Assembly: GCA_964006375.1 (NCBI GenBank)
Contig: OZ023265.1
Span: 118,092,858 to 118,156,857 of the forward strand
DNA from: Tillus elongatus
Lineage: Eukaryota; Arthropoda; Insecta; Coleoptera; Cleridae
DNA: 64,000 nt
Reading direction: 5' to 3'
Under the pieces are notes generated by a model. The model was not told the origin of the DNA and did not search any database. It was given only the letters and a program-made list of their open reading frames with translations. The translations under genes and the position numbers were made by a program. Within the stretch, counting starts at the first letter, position 1, and each line of letters starts with the position of its first letter. Below are positions 43,583 through 58,769 of the stretch, one piece after another.

Positions 43583-43813
43583 CTAATAATTTTTTATTGT
43601 CTGGAAAAGAAGCCTTTTCATTGGGTGTTTAATTCTTCTTTGTCCAATTTTTGTGTGTGCTAGGACTGTTTCTCCAGTTCCCCGACCAGATACAAATCCG
43701 AACTGATCTCCATCCAAGCAACTTTCAATTTGGGTTCTTATTCTATTTTTTATTGTGATTAGCAGAATCTTCGCCACATAACTTTGTACACTATTGTCCT
43801 GTGCTGGTTGCAT
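43583..43813 (-). mobile_element. LINE reverse transcriptase fragment (RTE/L1-like)
   Basis: A 76-codon frame reads AKILLITIKNRIRTQIE, GDQFGFVSGRGTGE and later TKIGQRRI, the order of RT motif 2 in this group (consensus QFGFR-G-GT-EA). The core Arg of GFR is Val, and no active-site part follows. A short dead fragment. Confidence 0.55.
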
Positions 43814-43819
43814 TTTTGC

Positions 43820-44640
43820 ACGTTTACCTTTTTTGGTATAGTAACACTTCTACTTTGCATAAACAGACTGGTCAGTTATAACAGTTCGCATTCAGCCGAA
43901 AAAGTTATTTGATTTTTTCACCACAATTCTTTAAAATTTCTTTAAGTCGTCTACCCCAGGACAGAAGTTGTACATTTAAGGGCTTCTTCAAATTATCTGG
44001 GTTTATCTTCCCCGTTTCTTCGATATATCTCTCTCGTTGGAGACCGTCAATGTATTGTACTAATGACAATCAAAATACATCCAAAGTAATTTGGCTAAGG
44101 TAGTAAATGAATATTATTGATTATTTTTCACACACTATTCAAGCACTCTACAAAAAAAGTATTAATGCCATCCTATATTTTAATTTCGAGCTTCAAGATT
44201 GTTCAGACTGTATAAAAACAATGGGAGGGAGGGATTCTGGTGTATATTGGTGATTAGGCGGCAAGATCTAGAACACGTCTAAGTGCTGCCTTAACCTAAA
44301 TTATTTTAAAAAAAGATGTTTACCTTTTTGTGTGTTTGTATTGCGTGTGTACTGTCTCCTATTAGGTGAATCATGGAACAATAACCTTTGGAGGATTGAC
44401 GTATCTACTTTTAAAAATAATCTTATTGTTATTCAGCTTTAGTCGCTTAATACAGTAAATAGAGTATAAACCACACCTTCACATATTTTATAGATGAGAG
44501 CCATTTTAACAACCGTTATGAGAATGCGATTGAGCTTTATTTTACATGTCTATAATACCCTGTACAACGGCTGTCCCTGTGAAAATGATCATCATTTAAG
44601 CTTTCCCACGGAAAATTAACACCATTTAAAAGGGAAAAAA
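43820..44640. other. No gene recognised
   Basis: AT-rich with no supported feature. Confidence 0.5.
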
Positions 44641-44641
44641 T

Positions 44642-46228
44642 TGAGGACGCAGCAAGTGCATTATTGTAGTCAATTTTCATAAGAATTATACGTTATTAGT
44701 ACGACATATTACTAGAATCAACACTCTAAATTTAAACACGCCTTGAAGACTGGGATTAAAGGCCAGAATACAGGCTCATTTGAAGAATTTTTTTCTAAAG
44801 TGTTACAACCGGTATCTCTCTATTACATAAAAGCATTTTGATTTTGCGTTCTAGCTCATTTTGAGAGAAATTCCCAACACTGAATTTTCTACGAAGCTAT
44901 AAAATTAAAATTTGGTATATCTAGGTAAAGTAAGTCTCTTTAAAAGAAACTGGTATTACAAATTCTATTAAAGCTACATAAGCTTTCTTAAAGAAAACCT
45001 AATTCATATTTAGAAAAAGAAAGTATTTGCCCAATTACAAACGTTGCAGGTATTTTTCCAACAATAAAGAAGGTTTTTCAAAAACAAGTTCTCTTCTTTT
45101 TGATCAGCAATAAAAATGTCTGCTGAAATTTATAATTTTTGACTTAAGGGTGACAAAGTTATCCAGGCGTTTTAATGAAAAATGATATATTGTCCAAACA
45201 TTTGAAACCTGGACACTATTGTTTCTACCAAGTATTAAATTTAGTGAAACAAAACAAAACGTTACATGTGTATCGTGCCGTAATCGAACACGCACCGGCA
45301 GTGGTTGAGTTGAGTTGTGAGGCGAACACGTTACCCCTCGACCAGGAGAGCTGCCTAACAAGTGTTTGTTTGCGCAGTATTATTGCCGTCCTTAATCCTT
45401 GATCGTTCCAATATATGCTCAATTTTGAGTCTGAAACTTTAATTGAGGCCGTTCATCAAGCAACAAATATGGTGTATTTTAAAAATGTATTGAATTTCCT
45501 ACATAAAAAACAATAACTTTAGAAGCACATCATTTTAATTTCATTCTGACGCCGTGCGAGAGTGGGCTGGATGTACTTTCGTGTAATGGCATGGCCACAG
45601 CATAAGAAGCAATTGTTTAAGCCGAATGCTGCGGCATGATGTTGACAATGGAGTTCGGGATTTTAACGGGCGATATTTTTTGATCGCTAGTTCGGGTAGT
45701 ATGCCTTACTCGTTATTTGTATTTTTTGGTCCTGGAGTATGTACCAATCTACGCATGGCAGCTAACTACTGTCTTTGTCACGCATTGAACTTTACCACTT
45801 AAGTCGTTTCAATTCAGGTATTTCAGACTTTTACTTCAAGCTACTTCGAATTTACAACGGATGTTTATTTACACCGTTTCTAGCTACATGTAAAGTCTCA
45901 TTCCAGTTACTCTAAAACTTTCAAAAATACACAGTATTCAAAAATATTTTCGTGGGGAAAAATGTTATAGCCGCTATAGCTGATTTACGAACTCGTTCGC
46001 GGTCTTAAGAAAATCAAGATATGTGCCAAGGTTCGTTCGAATTAGTTTAGTATTTCTTCGGTTATGGCTCGGATACATACATATATGTTTAATAAACATA
46101 CAAACATTCAAACGGACTTTGGATATCGGGTCCTAATTCGCGCTTATTTCAAAAAATTTTCCGAAAGTCTCAGCGCCGTTACCTCTCTTAATGGAAATTC
46201 AGGAATAAAGAAAATTCACGAATAACAC
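44642..46228 (+). mobile_element. Long GACGCAGC-family element
   Basis: The left end TGAGGACGCAGCAAGTGC (44642) opens a 590-bp block matching 25946-26480. A tRNA-like module follows, then GAGGCCGTTCATCAAGCAAC (as at 28240) and the right block TTTGGATATCGGGTCCTAATT with a worn snap-back at 46188-46228. It lacks the inverted duplication of its relative, so it shows the simpler arrangement. Confidence 0.6.
45272..45357 (-). other. tRNA-like module inside family element
   Basis: On the minus strand CTGGTCGAGGGGTAACG resembles an A box region and GTGTTCGATTACGGC a B box; a TTCGCCTCACAAC stretch stands where an anticodon arm would be, followed by a CAACTC repeat. The acceptor ends do not pair. Probably a SINE head, not a functional tRNA. 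Confidence 0.45.
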
Positions 46229-46239
46229 GCAGTATTTTC

Positions 46240-46620
46240 ATACGTACATATCATAATATGGTTATGTTTCAAATTTGGTTAAGCTTGATTAACCTGGCAT
46301 CTACCGGATAAAAACTTTGTTCTCCTTCGCCCAGGTAGGGTCTTTAAATAGGTGCAAAGTTTAAAAATATAAAAAAAAACATTATTTTGTTTTGGCTCTT
46401 TCACAATTTCTGGGCATAAATGTCTTATTATTATCTTATTATTATTCTGAGCTTATAGCTCACAAAATGGAAACGTTTTTCGTGGAAATTGCATTTGTTT
46501 AAAGAGTCGAAAAAAAAACAAATTACGAAAAGTTTAGATCAATTTTACATTTACACAATTAAACAAAAAAGTAACTTTCAGAAATAAAATATATATTTTT
46601 GAAACAAAAGAATTGTCCTA
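46240..46620. other. No gene recognised
   Basis: AT-rich sequence between a family copy and a piggyBac relic. Confidence 0.5.
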
Positions 46621-46639
46621 AAGTGCCATAGCAGCTGCC

Positions 46640-46990
46640 CAGGATTTAACAGAACTAGAAGTCGCCTCATAAGTGCACCTTTCACATAAGAAACGTATGT
46701 GCTCCAAGCAAAGACATGGTCCACACTGCTCACAGTTAGTCAGTCAGCCCTTTCTCCAAACACACACATATTCCCCACGTCCTGGTCTTCTGCTTCTTTA
46801 CACGCAGGAGGATTTGTTTCTCGTAATATACTGAAATTTTTGAAACGAAGTTCTTTCGTCAGTCGGGGATAATTTGTTCTTTCTTGGAATGTTGGTTTAA
46901 CTACAATTAGTCCCAGCTCTTCTAAAAATAAACAACGTTTCTTTGGAACTTTTTCCTTGGTGTTCAATTTGTAGATGACCTGACTAATTC
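46640..46990 (-). mobile_element. piggyBac-type transposase C-terminus, relic
   Basis: On the minus strand a frame reads FLEELGLIVVKPTFQERTNYP, resembling the segment that follows the DDE domain in piggyBac transposases. After a shift comes TNCEQCGPCLCLEHIRFLC followed by ERC, a Cys-rich C-terminal zinc ribbon of the kind these proteins end with (C-x2-C-x2-C-x-C-x2-H ... C-x2-C). Stops separate the parts. No DDE residues are visible nearby. Confidence 0.5.
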
Positions 46991-46999
46991 AAATCTGTG

Positions 47000-47430
47000 T
47001 CCACTGGAAAAAAAATTATACTCAGTGGCCACCTTTACTTATAAAACACAAAATATAGACGGCTCTATTTGAAACAACTGAGTTACGACAGTTTGATTTT
47101 TTTTAAATTCAGTCACTATTTGAGAGCGCCTTGTATACGGCATCTCCATTTTTTCAATAATATAAACGAAAACCTCTCTGAATGCGTCATTGGCATTAGA
47201 CTCCGATTTGTATTGCCAAAAACACCGAACAACAATTGTTGATATGTACCAAAAATGCCAAATGCAATAATATAAGGGCTGTTCGATTTAAAAAAGAAAA
47301 TCTATATCGCCAATGACTTATAAGCCACCTGTGATTGTCGAAATAACTTTTATAAGATACTTAAATGTTTAATTTTAAAAAGGAGTTCACAGTTCACAGA
47401 AAATCATTACGTTGGCTAGGGTGATATATG
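47000..47430. other. Fragmentary dispersed repeats
   Basis: Contains a block near 47100-47200 (TTTGAGAGCGCC, GGCATCTCCATTTTTTCAATA) that recurs at 54115-54180, and the CATAAGTC/GTGATTGTCGAAAT block of the GACGCAGC family near 47310-47350. No gene seen. Confidence 0.45.
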
Positions 47431-47433
47431 TTT

Positions 47434-47720
47434 TCGCGAATTTTCATTAAACAAATCGCTTATAGAGGTAAAGACTTTCGAGTTTTCCATTTGTTTCATG
47501 AGCCCGAATTGGAGCACCTAAAATCCATATCCGAGGTCACTTTCAGACCTATATAATGTATATGTAACCTGGTTTACTCAAACTGTCGGATTTGGATGAA
47601 ATTTGTAGGGATCTTCCTTGATTCTACGTGTTTCTTTTATTTAAAAAAATACATTTCAAACATCCTCCTCTCCAATAGTAAATGTTGGGATACAGCATGC
47701 CTTACGGCAGTGCATGTTCA
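47434..47720 (-). mobile_element. GACGCAGC-family piece, right end and internal block
   Basis: GCGAATTTTCATTAAACAAATCGC is the snap-back, then AGCCCGAATTGGAGC, AAATCCATATCCGAGGTCAC and TTACTCAAACTGTCGGATTT, as in other minus copies. It has no TA tract, only TATATAATGTATATG. The GACGCAGC end is not recognisable. Confidence 0.55.
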
Positions 47721-49140
47721 TGTACATATTTTTTTACACAACTTAAATTCGTCTCAACCTAGAATTTAATTCCATTTTGATACTGTTACGTCAAATACTG
47801 GCAGGATCGCCATAATTTGTGACGTAAAATGGTGCCCGTTCTTTTGGGATGTGGTATGTAGTTTAATAAAATAAGAGGGGTGTTAATAAATCAGATTCCA
47901 ACTTACTAAATAAAAGTATATTTTACTTTAATTACTCCCTGCTGTCAATAAATTTATTTATTCTATGGTTTTCAGTTTCTGACTTAGGAAATTCACTATC
48001 AACCATACTCTATTGCATCTTACTAATAAAATTTTACAAACTGTCATACACTAACCTCATAATATCTAACATTCTAAATTCTAATATCACGAAATAAAAC
48101 AATGAATTGTCTCTTTACTATTCAAATTACAATTTCTAACGGGACCTTAGTATGGACACGGTATATTTCTAAAAAATGCACGTGCAGTCTTGTTTACACA
48201 AAAATCGGACATGTGTTAACATTTTCGGTGTTTATGATCTACATAGACGTTAAGTAAGCCAGTTTTTAAACATTATAAACTACATATAAGTTGAATGAAC
48301 ATTTTTCCCACTTAATTAACCTTACAACTTATCTGTCTTGCCACGGGTTCCTTGACCATCATTGACATTACCAATTACATAACTCCAGGGTATGGGTTAA
48401 CTACTAACAATCAATGGGATTCCAGACTTTCATAGCCCAAAGGAATTATATTTGAGCATATAATACTCAAAATTCCTTAATCAAAGTTTTCACCAATAAA
48501 CCAGACTTTGATTCAAGCCATAAAATTACAGGATAATTAACGAAACTACCTCAGAAGAAGAAAACACGTACATGGCTTTTTTTCCTTTATTCAGTTGAAA
48601 AACGAGGTTGTAAAGAATGTTTTCTAACAGTAATTATTGCCAGCAGTAATTTTGATATTTAATTTATTCTTTAAACAAAAGACAATATATCGACCACAAC
48701 AATTCATGAGAGAATAAATCTAAACGCTGTTTAAAAGCGTTGGAATTTCAAGGTTTTCTTATCTTATGATAACACTGGCAGATAAAAATACGAGGAATAA
48801 AATAAGATAAATTCAAAGGAGGCTACAGGGAACGACACTATACAGTGGCATTGGTTTGTTATCAAAAGATAAAACATTAAGTGAACAATGGATTTTCAAC
48901 TACTGAAGATATGACTGCTACTACTACTACTGCTACTGCTTTTGTGTTAGGTGTTGTTGTTTATGTGTCCAGTGTTTCAGATGGAGTGTGATGAAGTTAT
49001 ATTTGATATCCTTTTTATGCCTAGTTTGAGATACTTATATACGGTGTGATGAAACAGTAACAATACGTAACAAAATCTTTACAGCTGGAATATGTATACC
49101 AGACTTCATAAAATTAACATTGTTAGTTTTAGAATTTTTT
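47720..49140. other. No gene recognised
   Basis: AT-rich. A small CTA/CTG trinucleotide patch lies at 48912-48940. No open frame of note. Confidence 0.5.
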
Positions 49141-49149
49141 GGGGTTTAA

Positions 49150-49202
49150 GGTCGAGAGTTTTTTTCCTCAAAATTCGCTAACATAACACACTTGCTGCTT
49201 CC
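49150..49202 (-). mobile_element. GACGCAGC-family terminal fragment
   Basis: AAATTCGCTAACATAACACA followed by CTTGCTGCTTCC is the worn inverted terminal block. No partner end was found within 1 kb. Confidence 0.5.
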
Positions 49203-49204
49203 AA

Positions 49205-49825
49205 ACTTTTTGTAGCAATTAACAAGATCGCCTGTTATATCAAAAACTATCTTTACCAATTCATATTCAAAATTTCATTGGAATTTAAGAGTAAGTAAAC
49301 TACTTTCGAAAATTACAATGAAGGAAAAATTTATTTCCACATCACCGCCAACTATAATTGCTCCCAAATTATTTATTTTGAAGGCTTAAATAAAGCAATT
49401 TTCAGGACCGCTTTCTATGTTTTTTACGTTTCATAAAAAAAATCGTTATCATTGTCGAGATATGGGGCCTCTAATTTTACCTGAATCGCCCTATATGGAA
49501 GACCGAGTTTGTACTCTGTGGTTGGAAACTAAAACAAAAAGCAGAATCACCCCAAAAACCACAAAATAACCAAAATGTCTCTTCAAATTATCAAGTTTAT
49601 AAACAACTCTGAAGTCATTATCTTTAAATATTTTCTCTAACCCTTTTGTAAGAGAAGGATAGAAAGTAAGTACAGCGAACTTTTTGTGTAGCCCATCGGA
49701 TTCAGGCTTGAATGCCGTAATGTTACTTCTCGACATTTTTCACCTATGGCTTGCTTTCCACCACGGTTGCTTTCAACATCGACACAACAACCGATTCGGC
49801 GTAGCCATTGACAGACCAATAGTAA
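49205..49825. other. No gene recognised
   Basis: Two overlapping minus frames (49491-49819) lack known domains. A phrase (GATTCTGCTTTTTGTTT) recurs inverted at 49528 and 50101, part of a loose inverted repeat around 49500-50120. Confidence 0.45.
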
Positions 49826-49829
49826 CCCG

Positions 49830-49985
49830 GTATTACGTCATCTGGTATTGCACCATCCGGTGTGAAGCATCCGGTATTGCATCATGCGGTATTGCATCAT
49901 CAGGTATTTTTAATATCCGGTATTGCATCCCCGGATTGCATCATCTGGTATTTCATCACCGGTATTGCATCACCGGTATTAAATC
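49830..49985 (+). repeat. Degenerate 15-bp tandem repeat
   Basis: About ten variants of CCGGTATTGCATCAT, with slips in length. No known function. Confidence 0.8.
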
Positions 49986-49989
49986 ATTT

Positions 49990-50616
49990 GTAGTGTACTT
50001 AGATTGTACAGTTAGTTTAACGACAGCTACTGAAGACAAGTTCGCGGTCGAAATACATATCTAGCGCATAACGCTTCGTTTAATTTTGTGATTTTGGGGT
50101 GATTCTGCTTTTTGTTTCGCCCTGTATAGTTTTCATAAAGAAGTTTAGGTATTGCACTCACAGTATATAACAAGTGCAAATGAAATAACAGAGAACGCAT
50201 AATCTGATTTCTATCACATGCTGCTTTAATTGACCGTTGTTGAAAGTACCGACAGCTACTAAGTAAACGATATTCACTTGACCTTCCCTGAAGAGTCTAG
50301 AATGTTTTTGTTGACGCTGGTCATGATCGGACGAAAAGCATTCATCGAGAAGTACTATGCACGTCATGTAATAATCAGTATCTCAAAATCGTTAAATAAT
50401 GTATAACATGTAATTAAAATACAAATAAAAATCAAGATTTGCTCTAGATGTGTTTTATTATCATCACTGGACCCCATTGTTACTGCAAAAATGTAAACAT
50501 TTAATAGCAGCGAATAACTATTAATGAGCTCTCAGAAGAAATCATTCAATTACGTCAAGAAAAACTTGTAGTAATAACAAATGCATGAGAGTGTATGCAA
50601 CTATAAAGGCAACAAC

Positions 50617-50618
<2 letters not shown>
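49990..50618. other. No gene recognised
   Basis: AT-rich sequence ahead of a (TA)n tract; nothing supported. Confidence 0.5.

Positions 50619-50690
<72 letters not shown>
50619..50690. repeat. (TA)n microsatellite, left flank of a long-inverted-repeat element
   Basis: About 72 bp of TA ending exactly where the inverted arm begins (CAGGCTGTTTCACAGG). Confidence 0.95.
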
Positions 50691-53056
<2,366 letters not shown>

Positions 53057-53059
53057 TTT

Positions 53060-53690
53060 AGAGGCCGCGGAAAGGTGTTATGAGAAAAAAAAAAATTAAG
53101 GATGTGTAAAACTTTAGCAGTTTTAATTAACGTGTGGTTCAACGACATATAAGAAGGTAAACAAAACTGCGGCGGTTAATGTCAATGTAAATAGCTACAA
53201 AATAAAATGTAACATAAAACTACACACAAGGTTTTAGACGAGAAAACATTATTATCGTTTGGGTTTATACGAGGGTATGTTGGTATCTAGTTAGCCTCGA
53301 TTGTTTCCATGGACAAATAAAACAATAACATATTATAAATGTCAGTTTAAAATTTCACATCTAAAAGTCGGAGCATAGTTATGCAACACAGTCAAATAGT
53401 GCTACAAATTGGATCATAACTCCACATAGCTGTGATAATCTACTCTCCTCAGAAAGACATTCATGAAATTGATTTAGGGTCTATGACTTCAGTACAAATG
53501 ACAAAGATAAGCACCGCTTCGTTCTTGCTTGGTGAAACCGTTCCATAATAAATACAGGTCTAGGGACTTCTTCTCTGGCTTCACAAATGTTGGTTTGGTC
53601 TCTATGACCGGTGTCACTGCTTGACATCTTCATCAGACAGGAGGTGATAAATTAAAAACCTAAATTACATGCACAGTATGAAATAAAAAA
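53060..53690. other. Repeat shared with the palindrome at 23.1 kb
   Basis: At 53530-53590, TTGCTTGGTGAAACCG and GACTTCTTCTCTGGCTTCAC match 23090-23148 in order. Downstream on the minus strand is TGTCTGATGAAGATGTCAAG, a phrase with part of a hammerhead core but no GAAA. The rest is unrecognised. Confidence 0.45.
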
Positions 53691-54420
53691 TATAGCAAGT
53701 GCGTTATGAAAAATGTTTTAATAGCGAATATATCCTTTTTTAATTAAAGCAGATATCAATTTGGTTACCAATATAACCTATACAGTAGAAACAATGCATC
53801 ATATTTCATCAAAATAACTTTATTGTTCGAAAAAGTACAAAAACTGGTCCGATTTTCCTGGCCAAGCTATTTACCCACCTGCCAAGATAGAGTTTTGCAT
53901 TAAAATTTGCAAACAAAAAGAAACTGAACAAAAAATCAAAACTGATCCCTACATGTATCATGGTATGCGGTATAAATGTTAATATTTCTAACACTAGAGT
54001 CTGCATAAAAAACTTAAAGCAGAGGGCATCCCTTCACTTCTGAAACACATAGCACAAGCTGCTCTGTTTTAAAAAAATTGAGTTATGGCACTTTTAATTT
54101 TTTTCAAATTCAGTCGCTATTTGAGAGCGCCCTGCATCCGGAATCTCGATTTTTTCGACAATCTAACGAAAACCTCCATGCGCCATTTTCATGGGACTCC
54201 GCTATCTACTGGTAAAAACGGCTATATATTTAATTAGAAAGAAGAAAAGGAAAAAGGCTCCATATCATAGTTTTGGTAATATATATTTTATAAGGTGTAG
54301 CTCTAGACACCCTATAATTAACGTATACAATTTTTTCTCATATCTTGTATAATAACAGCAATATTGAGCTTTACCTTAAAAATGCGTCACCCTGTGGATA
54401 TGTAATAAAATAAAAATAGA
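53690..54420. other. Mosaic of worn family blocks
   Basis: A damaged left end (AGCAAGTGCGTTATG at 53696), the AATGCATCATATTTCATCAAA block, and a TTTGAGAGCGCCCTGCATCC block shared with 47110. No gene is seen. Confidence 0.45.
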
Positions 54421-54424
54421 AACC

Positions 54425-55372
54425 AACACCGGTTATGGTTCCTAAGGGGTCTAGTTAGTGCTCATTTGAAGAAATCTTTTTAAAATTAAAAAGTCGCAGT
54501 CTCCTCTTAGCAAAATTTTTCTATGAAAATTCGCTAAAAATTATAGACAATTAAACCATAAACTCTTATAACCAAAACGACTGCCAAAGCATCAGAGAAA
54601 GCGTCTATTTGAGATGAATTTTCTGTAAACATTTTAATAAAATGAAGGGCAATTATGGTTGAAGCTGAAACTTGAGGCATTTGTTAAACACACTTCTTGT
54701 GACATTTTGTCTACATAAATCGTATTCGTTTCAGGTTCTTAGCCTAAAAGTTGGCAATTTTGACATTTCAAATCGCGACTTTGATGTTTTAAGAGGAAAA
54801 TTATAAAATTTTCAAAGTAATTTTTCTGACATTTCTTGACCTTTTGCGCCAAGAAACTTAACCCTTGTCTGTAATATACAATATGTTTTGTTATCTACAT
54901 AAAATATTTTGTTTTGTGCGTTTAACTGGTCATCCGTGGCACCCAAGATTATTTTCTTTAAATGCCTATAACTTTTTTTCCTTCAACTTACAGCTCAAAA
55001 TTTTTGGTACATGGTTTTAGTTTTGGCGACATAAACACGTGTACCAGATTTGGTTGCTCTAACGTTGATATTTCCGGAAATATAAAAATTTTCCGAAAGA
55101 AAACACAACATTTTCCGGGAAAAACTGGGCCGATTTTCCTGACTAACATACTTCACGCCATTTGTAAAAGGAAGGTACAAACCAAATTTGATTCAAATCG
55201 GCCCATTATTTTCGAGTTGTCGATATATATAAACATATAAAAATAAACATTTTAACTGACCTTGGATATGGGTTCTAGGAGGCCTAATTCGGCATCATTT
55301 AAAGAAATGTTTTCAAAATTCAAAAGTCGCGATCTTCTCATTAGTGAATTTTTAAAAGAAAATTCACTAAAA
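54425..55372 (+). mobile_element. GACGCAGC-family right part with two copies of the end block
   Basis: The end block (GGTTCCTAAGGGGTCTAGTT, GCTCATTTGAAGAAATC, snap-back near 54510-54540) is followed by the internal blocks and then by a second end block (CTTGGATATGGGTTCTAGG, snap-back TTAGTGAATTTT / AAAATTCACTAA at 55340-55372). It looks like a tandem of two members or one inside another's end. Confidence 0.65.
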
Positions 55373-55657
55373 TGACTGATGAGGTCTTCAAAATGTCTCC
55401 GGATGTGTGTCATATTTAACATGACAATATAATCGAACTACAACAATAAAATAACAGCAATAAATCACTCTATACAACGAAAATATCGCCAGGCATCAAT
55501 CTATTATCACTTTTTGATATAGGTGAACGTATTTTGCTTGAAGTATCTAATAAGAGCGAAGGGGAAAGGGGGGGAATCATCTATTAGATCAGTCTGATCA
55601 TTTAAAACAACGTAGCCATTGTCGTGTGCTTTTTTACCTCTAAAGCTCTAAAAAATC

Positions 55658-57064
55658 TCGGGACGCAGCAAGTGCGTTATGGTAGTGAATTTTCATAAAA
55701 CTATTTTTTAATAGCAATAATGTGTTTTTTTTTTTAAGAAAGCAGGCATCAAATTTGGTTACCAGTATAATCTATATAGAAAAACAATGTGCCATGTTTC
55801 ATCAAAATAACTTTATTGTTTGAAAATGTAGAAAAATTTCCGAAAGTAAACTTAAAGTGTTCCCGAAAAAACTCGTTTTTTGGTCAACCTTATAGGTTAA
55901 TAGCAAATTGAGCTATTCAAATATTAAGCATTTGATCAAAATTCGCTACCATAACGCACTTACTGCGTCCAGAATTTTTGTTCTTACAAACAAGCATTAT
56001 ATTTCGATGGAAAATGCAAAAATGCAATAACATAAGGCGTGTTTGATTAAAAAAAATAATTTGTATCACCAACGACTTATGGGCCAGCCTGTGATTGTAG
56101 AAATAATTTTTTAAGATGTAGTTTAAGACACCCTATAATTAATATATATACATTTTTTTTCATATCTGGTATAATAACAGATATATTGAGCTTTATTGAT
56201 TTTTTTTACGAAAGTTCTACAAAAATTATATACTATTAACGATAAACTCTATAGTTAGGACTACTGCCAAGCGTCAGAGAAAGGGTCTATTTGAAATAAA
56301 TTTTCTGGAAACATTTTATTAAAATGAAGGACAATGACGGTTGAAACTAAGACTTCAGGGTTTGTAAAACATTCTTCTGGAGACATTTTATTTCCATAGC
56401 CCGTATTAGATTCAAGTTCTTTTCCTAAATGTTGCCAATTTTGACGTTTAAATCGCAACTTTGACGTTTTGTGAAAAACCCCAATTTATTTTTGTTTAAA
56501 TGCCTATAACTTTTTTGTCTTTTGACCTACAGAGCTAAATTTTGGTAGGTAACTTGCCTATAATCATATAAACCCGCGTATAAAATTTGGTTGCCCTTAC
56601 TTTGTTAATTTTTGAGATATAAATTTTTTTAGAAAGAAAATACAAAATTTTCCGGGAAAACCTCGTCGGATTTTCCTGGATAACAAACATATCCAAGCTA
56701 CTTGCAAAAGGAAGGTACTCACCAATTTTGACATTTAAAATCGCGATTTTGACGTTTTGAGGAGAACCCAAATTTATTTTTCTTTGAATGCCTGTAACTT
56801 TTTTGTCATTTAACCTACGGAGCTAAATTTTGGTAGGTAACTTTCCTCTAATGATATAAACCCACATATTGGTTGCCCTTACTTTGGTAATTGTGGAGAT
56901 ATAAATTTTTTTCGATTTTTTTCGAAATAAAACACAAAATTTTCCAGGAAAACCACGGCGGGTTTTCCTGGCTAACGAACTTATCCAAGCGACTTGCGAA
57001 AGGAAGGTATGTGCCAAATTTTATCAAAATCGGTCCATTATTTTTTAAGTTATAGGTGTGACAC

Positions 57065-57150
<86 letters not shown>

Positions 57151-57286
57151 ATATAAAGTCTGAAACTGACCTCGGATTTGGGTTCCGGGGGTCCTAAATA
57201 GCGCTCATTTGAAGAAATTTTTTCAAAATTCGAAAGTCGAGATCTCCTCATTAGTGACTTTTTTTTAAAGAAAATTCACTAAAAGT
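55658..57286 (+). mobile_element. GACGCAGC-family element, most complete long copy
   Basis: Both termini are present: TCGGGACGCAGCAAGTGCG at 55658 and the snap-back TTAGTGACTTTT ... AAAATTCACTAA at 57250-57286. In order: the 315-bp two-ended sub-unit (55658-55972), the block shared with 2200-2775, a tandem duplication of a GAAAACCTCG / TTTTCCTGGATAACAAAC module (56530-56730 and 56820-57020), (TA)n at 57069-57147, and the right end. Best reference copy. Noncoding. Confidence 0.75.
57069..57147. repeat. (TA)n microsatellite
   Basis: About 79 bp of TA in a family copy. Confidence 0.95.
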
Positions 57287-57289
57287 CAA

Positions 57290-58545
57290 GTTTGCGCTTG
57301 TCATTACAAAAATGTTATTGCTTTATGCAGTTATTTACTGCGAGTCTATGTTGAGTATCAAAAACATGTTTTTAAATGTAGGTTTGTCAGTGTGGTTATT
57401 TCTAAGTGTAGAAATATGTTCTTTGTATTTGGTTTTAGAATTTCTAGAAGTTTGACCGATATTAAGTTATTTTATTGTCGTAATTGTTGTTAAAGTTATT
57501 ATTGTTATAGTTTGATTCTATGTTCATGTTAAATATTGACACACATAACGTAGATATTTTGAAGACGTCATCTGTCATTTTTACTTTATTTTTAAAGAAT
57601 TTTTTGATGAAAACATCATTACGTAGCAGCGGATTTTTATTTGTAGTTGTCATGAATACGTATAGATTATATCAATTTTCTCCTGTCTAGTGATGCCGTC
57701 AAGCAGCGAAACTGGTAACTGGGTTGGCAATGAGCGATTAGAAACATGGCAACAATGCACACGTTTTCGCGTGACCTTGACGTGTGTTTACTTTACAGGC
57801 AAACTGAGGGAGTTAAACTGTAGGATTACCCAATTTTCACTTCCAAGGTCTAGCGTTGTTATTTTTCAGTATGCCCCATTAATTGTTAAATAATTTTGAA
57901 AAAGTAACGGGTTTGTGGAGAGATGAGAACTCGGTAATTCCACACAGCAGGACGACCTTCTACCGCTGTATAGTTAAAATGTACGTCCGATTAGAAACTT
58001 AAAGGAACTACTTTCTAAACATAACGGTTTCCACAGAAAACAATTTACTTCTTATTTCGTGCAACCAAAACCATAAACACTTCATATCTTTTTTTGCTAA
58101 TTCACTAACTAGTATTGTATGTCACAGACAATATAAGAACAAGTACACTGGAGCAATAATAACAAAACAAGATGATAAAGACCACGACGCTATCTTTCAT
58201 CAAAAATCAGCTGAAGAATTTCAAGGCATTTCCGAACAAGTTCATTTACACAAGCGGCCGCGAATAATACGGTGACGTTGCTGTAAGTTAAACAATTGAA
58301 CCTATAAAGTATAAACATAAACCATATATTATAATAGTACTACTATTTACACGCGAATTATAAGTTATTATTATCAATCTTATCTTACTATAAATGTTAT
58401 GTGCATCAAAGCAGAAATGAACGTTAACGTCGCCATCATCAAAAACTTAAAGCAAACAGGACCGGAGTTATAATTTTCAAGCTCCTTTTAAATACACCAA
58501 GATTGTTAGGTTGACAACAAAGCATTTATTAAAACATATAGGTAC
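57290..58545. other. No gene recognised
   Basis: AT-rich, no open frame with a domain, no repeat recognised. Confidence 0.5.
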
Positions 58546-58549
58546 TCAG

Positions 58550-58640
58550 GAGCCAACGTGGCTCAGTTTGCAAACCCGCTAACGGCCCATTGTCAACTTA
58601 GACCCTCTTGTCCCCGGATCAGGTCCAGGCAGGTTAAAAT
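58550..58640 (+). mobile_element. tRNA-derived SINE head
   Basis: AACGTGGCTCAGTTTGCAAA resembles a D-arm/A box, AACGGCCC follows, and CCCCGGATCAGGTCCAGGC resembles a T-arm/B box, at tRNA-like spacing but with an extra stretch between. The B box is imperfect. Different from the other SINE heads here. No tail was delimited. Confidence 0.5.
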
Positions 58641-58769
58641 AAATTTGTTGTGTTCGGAAACGAACTAAAAATATCGTACCATCCCATACTGTCCAATCAT
58701 CCATCCCGCTAATGGTCTAAGTAGTTTGTGAAAACAGTTTTTTGAAAAGCGTTCGTAAGCTAAACTGCA

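Noticed and set aside
53610..53645. Second hammerhead-like text on the minus strand (CUGAUGA)
   Set aside because: The GAAA box is absent and no stem II closes properly.
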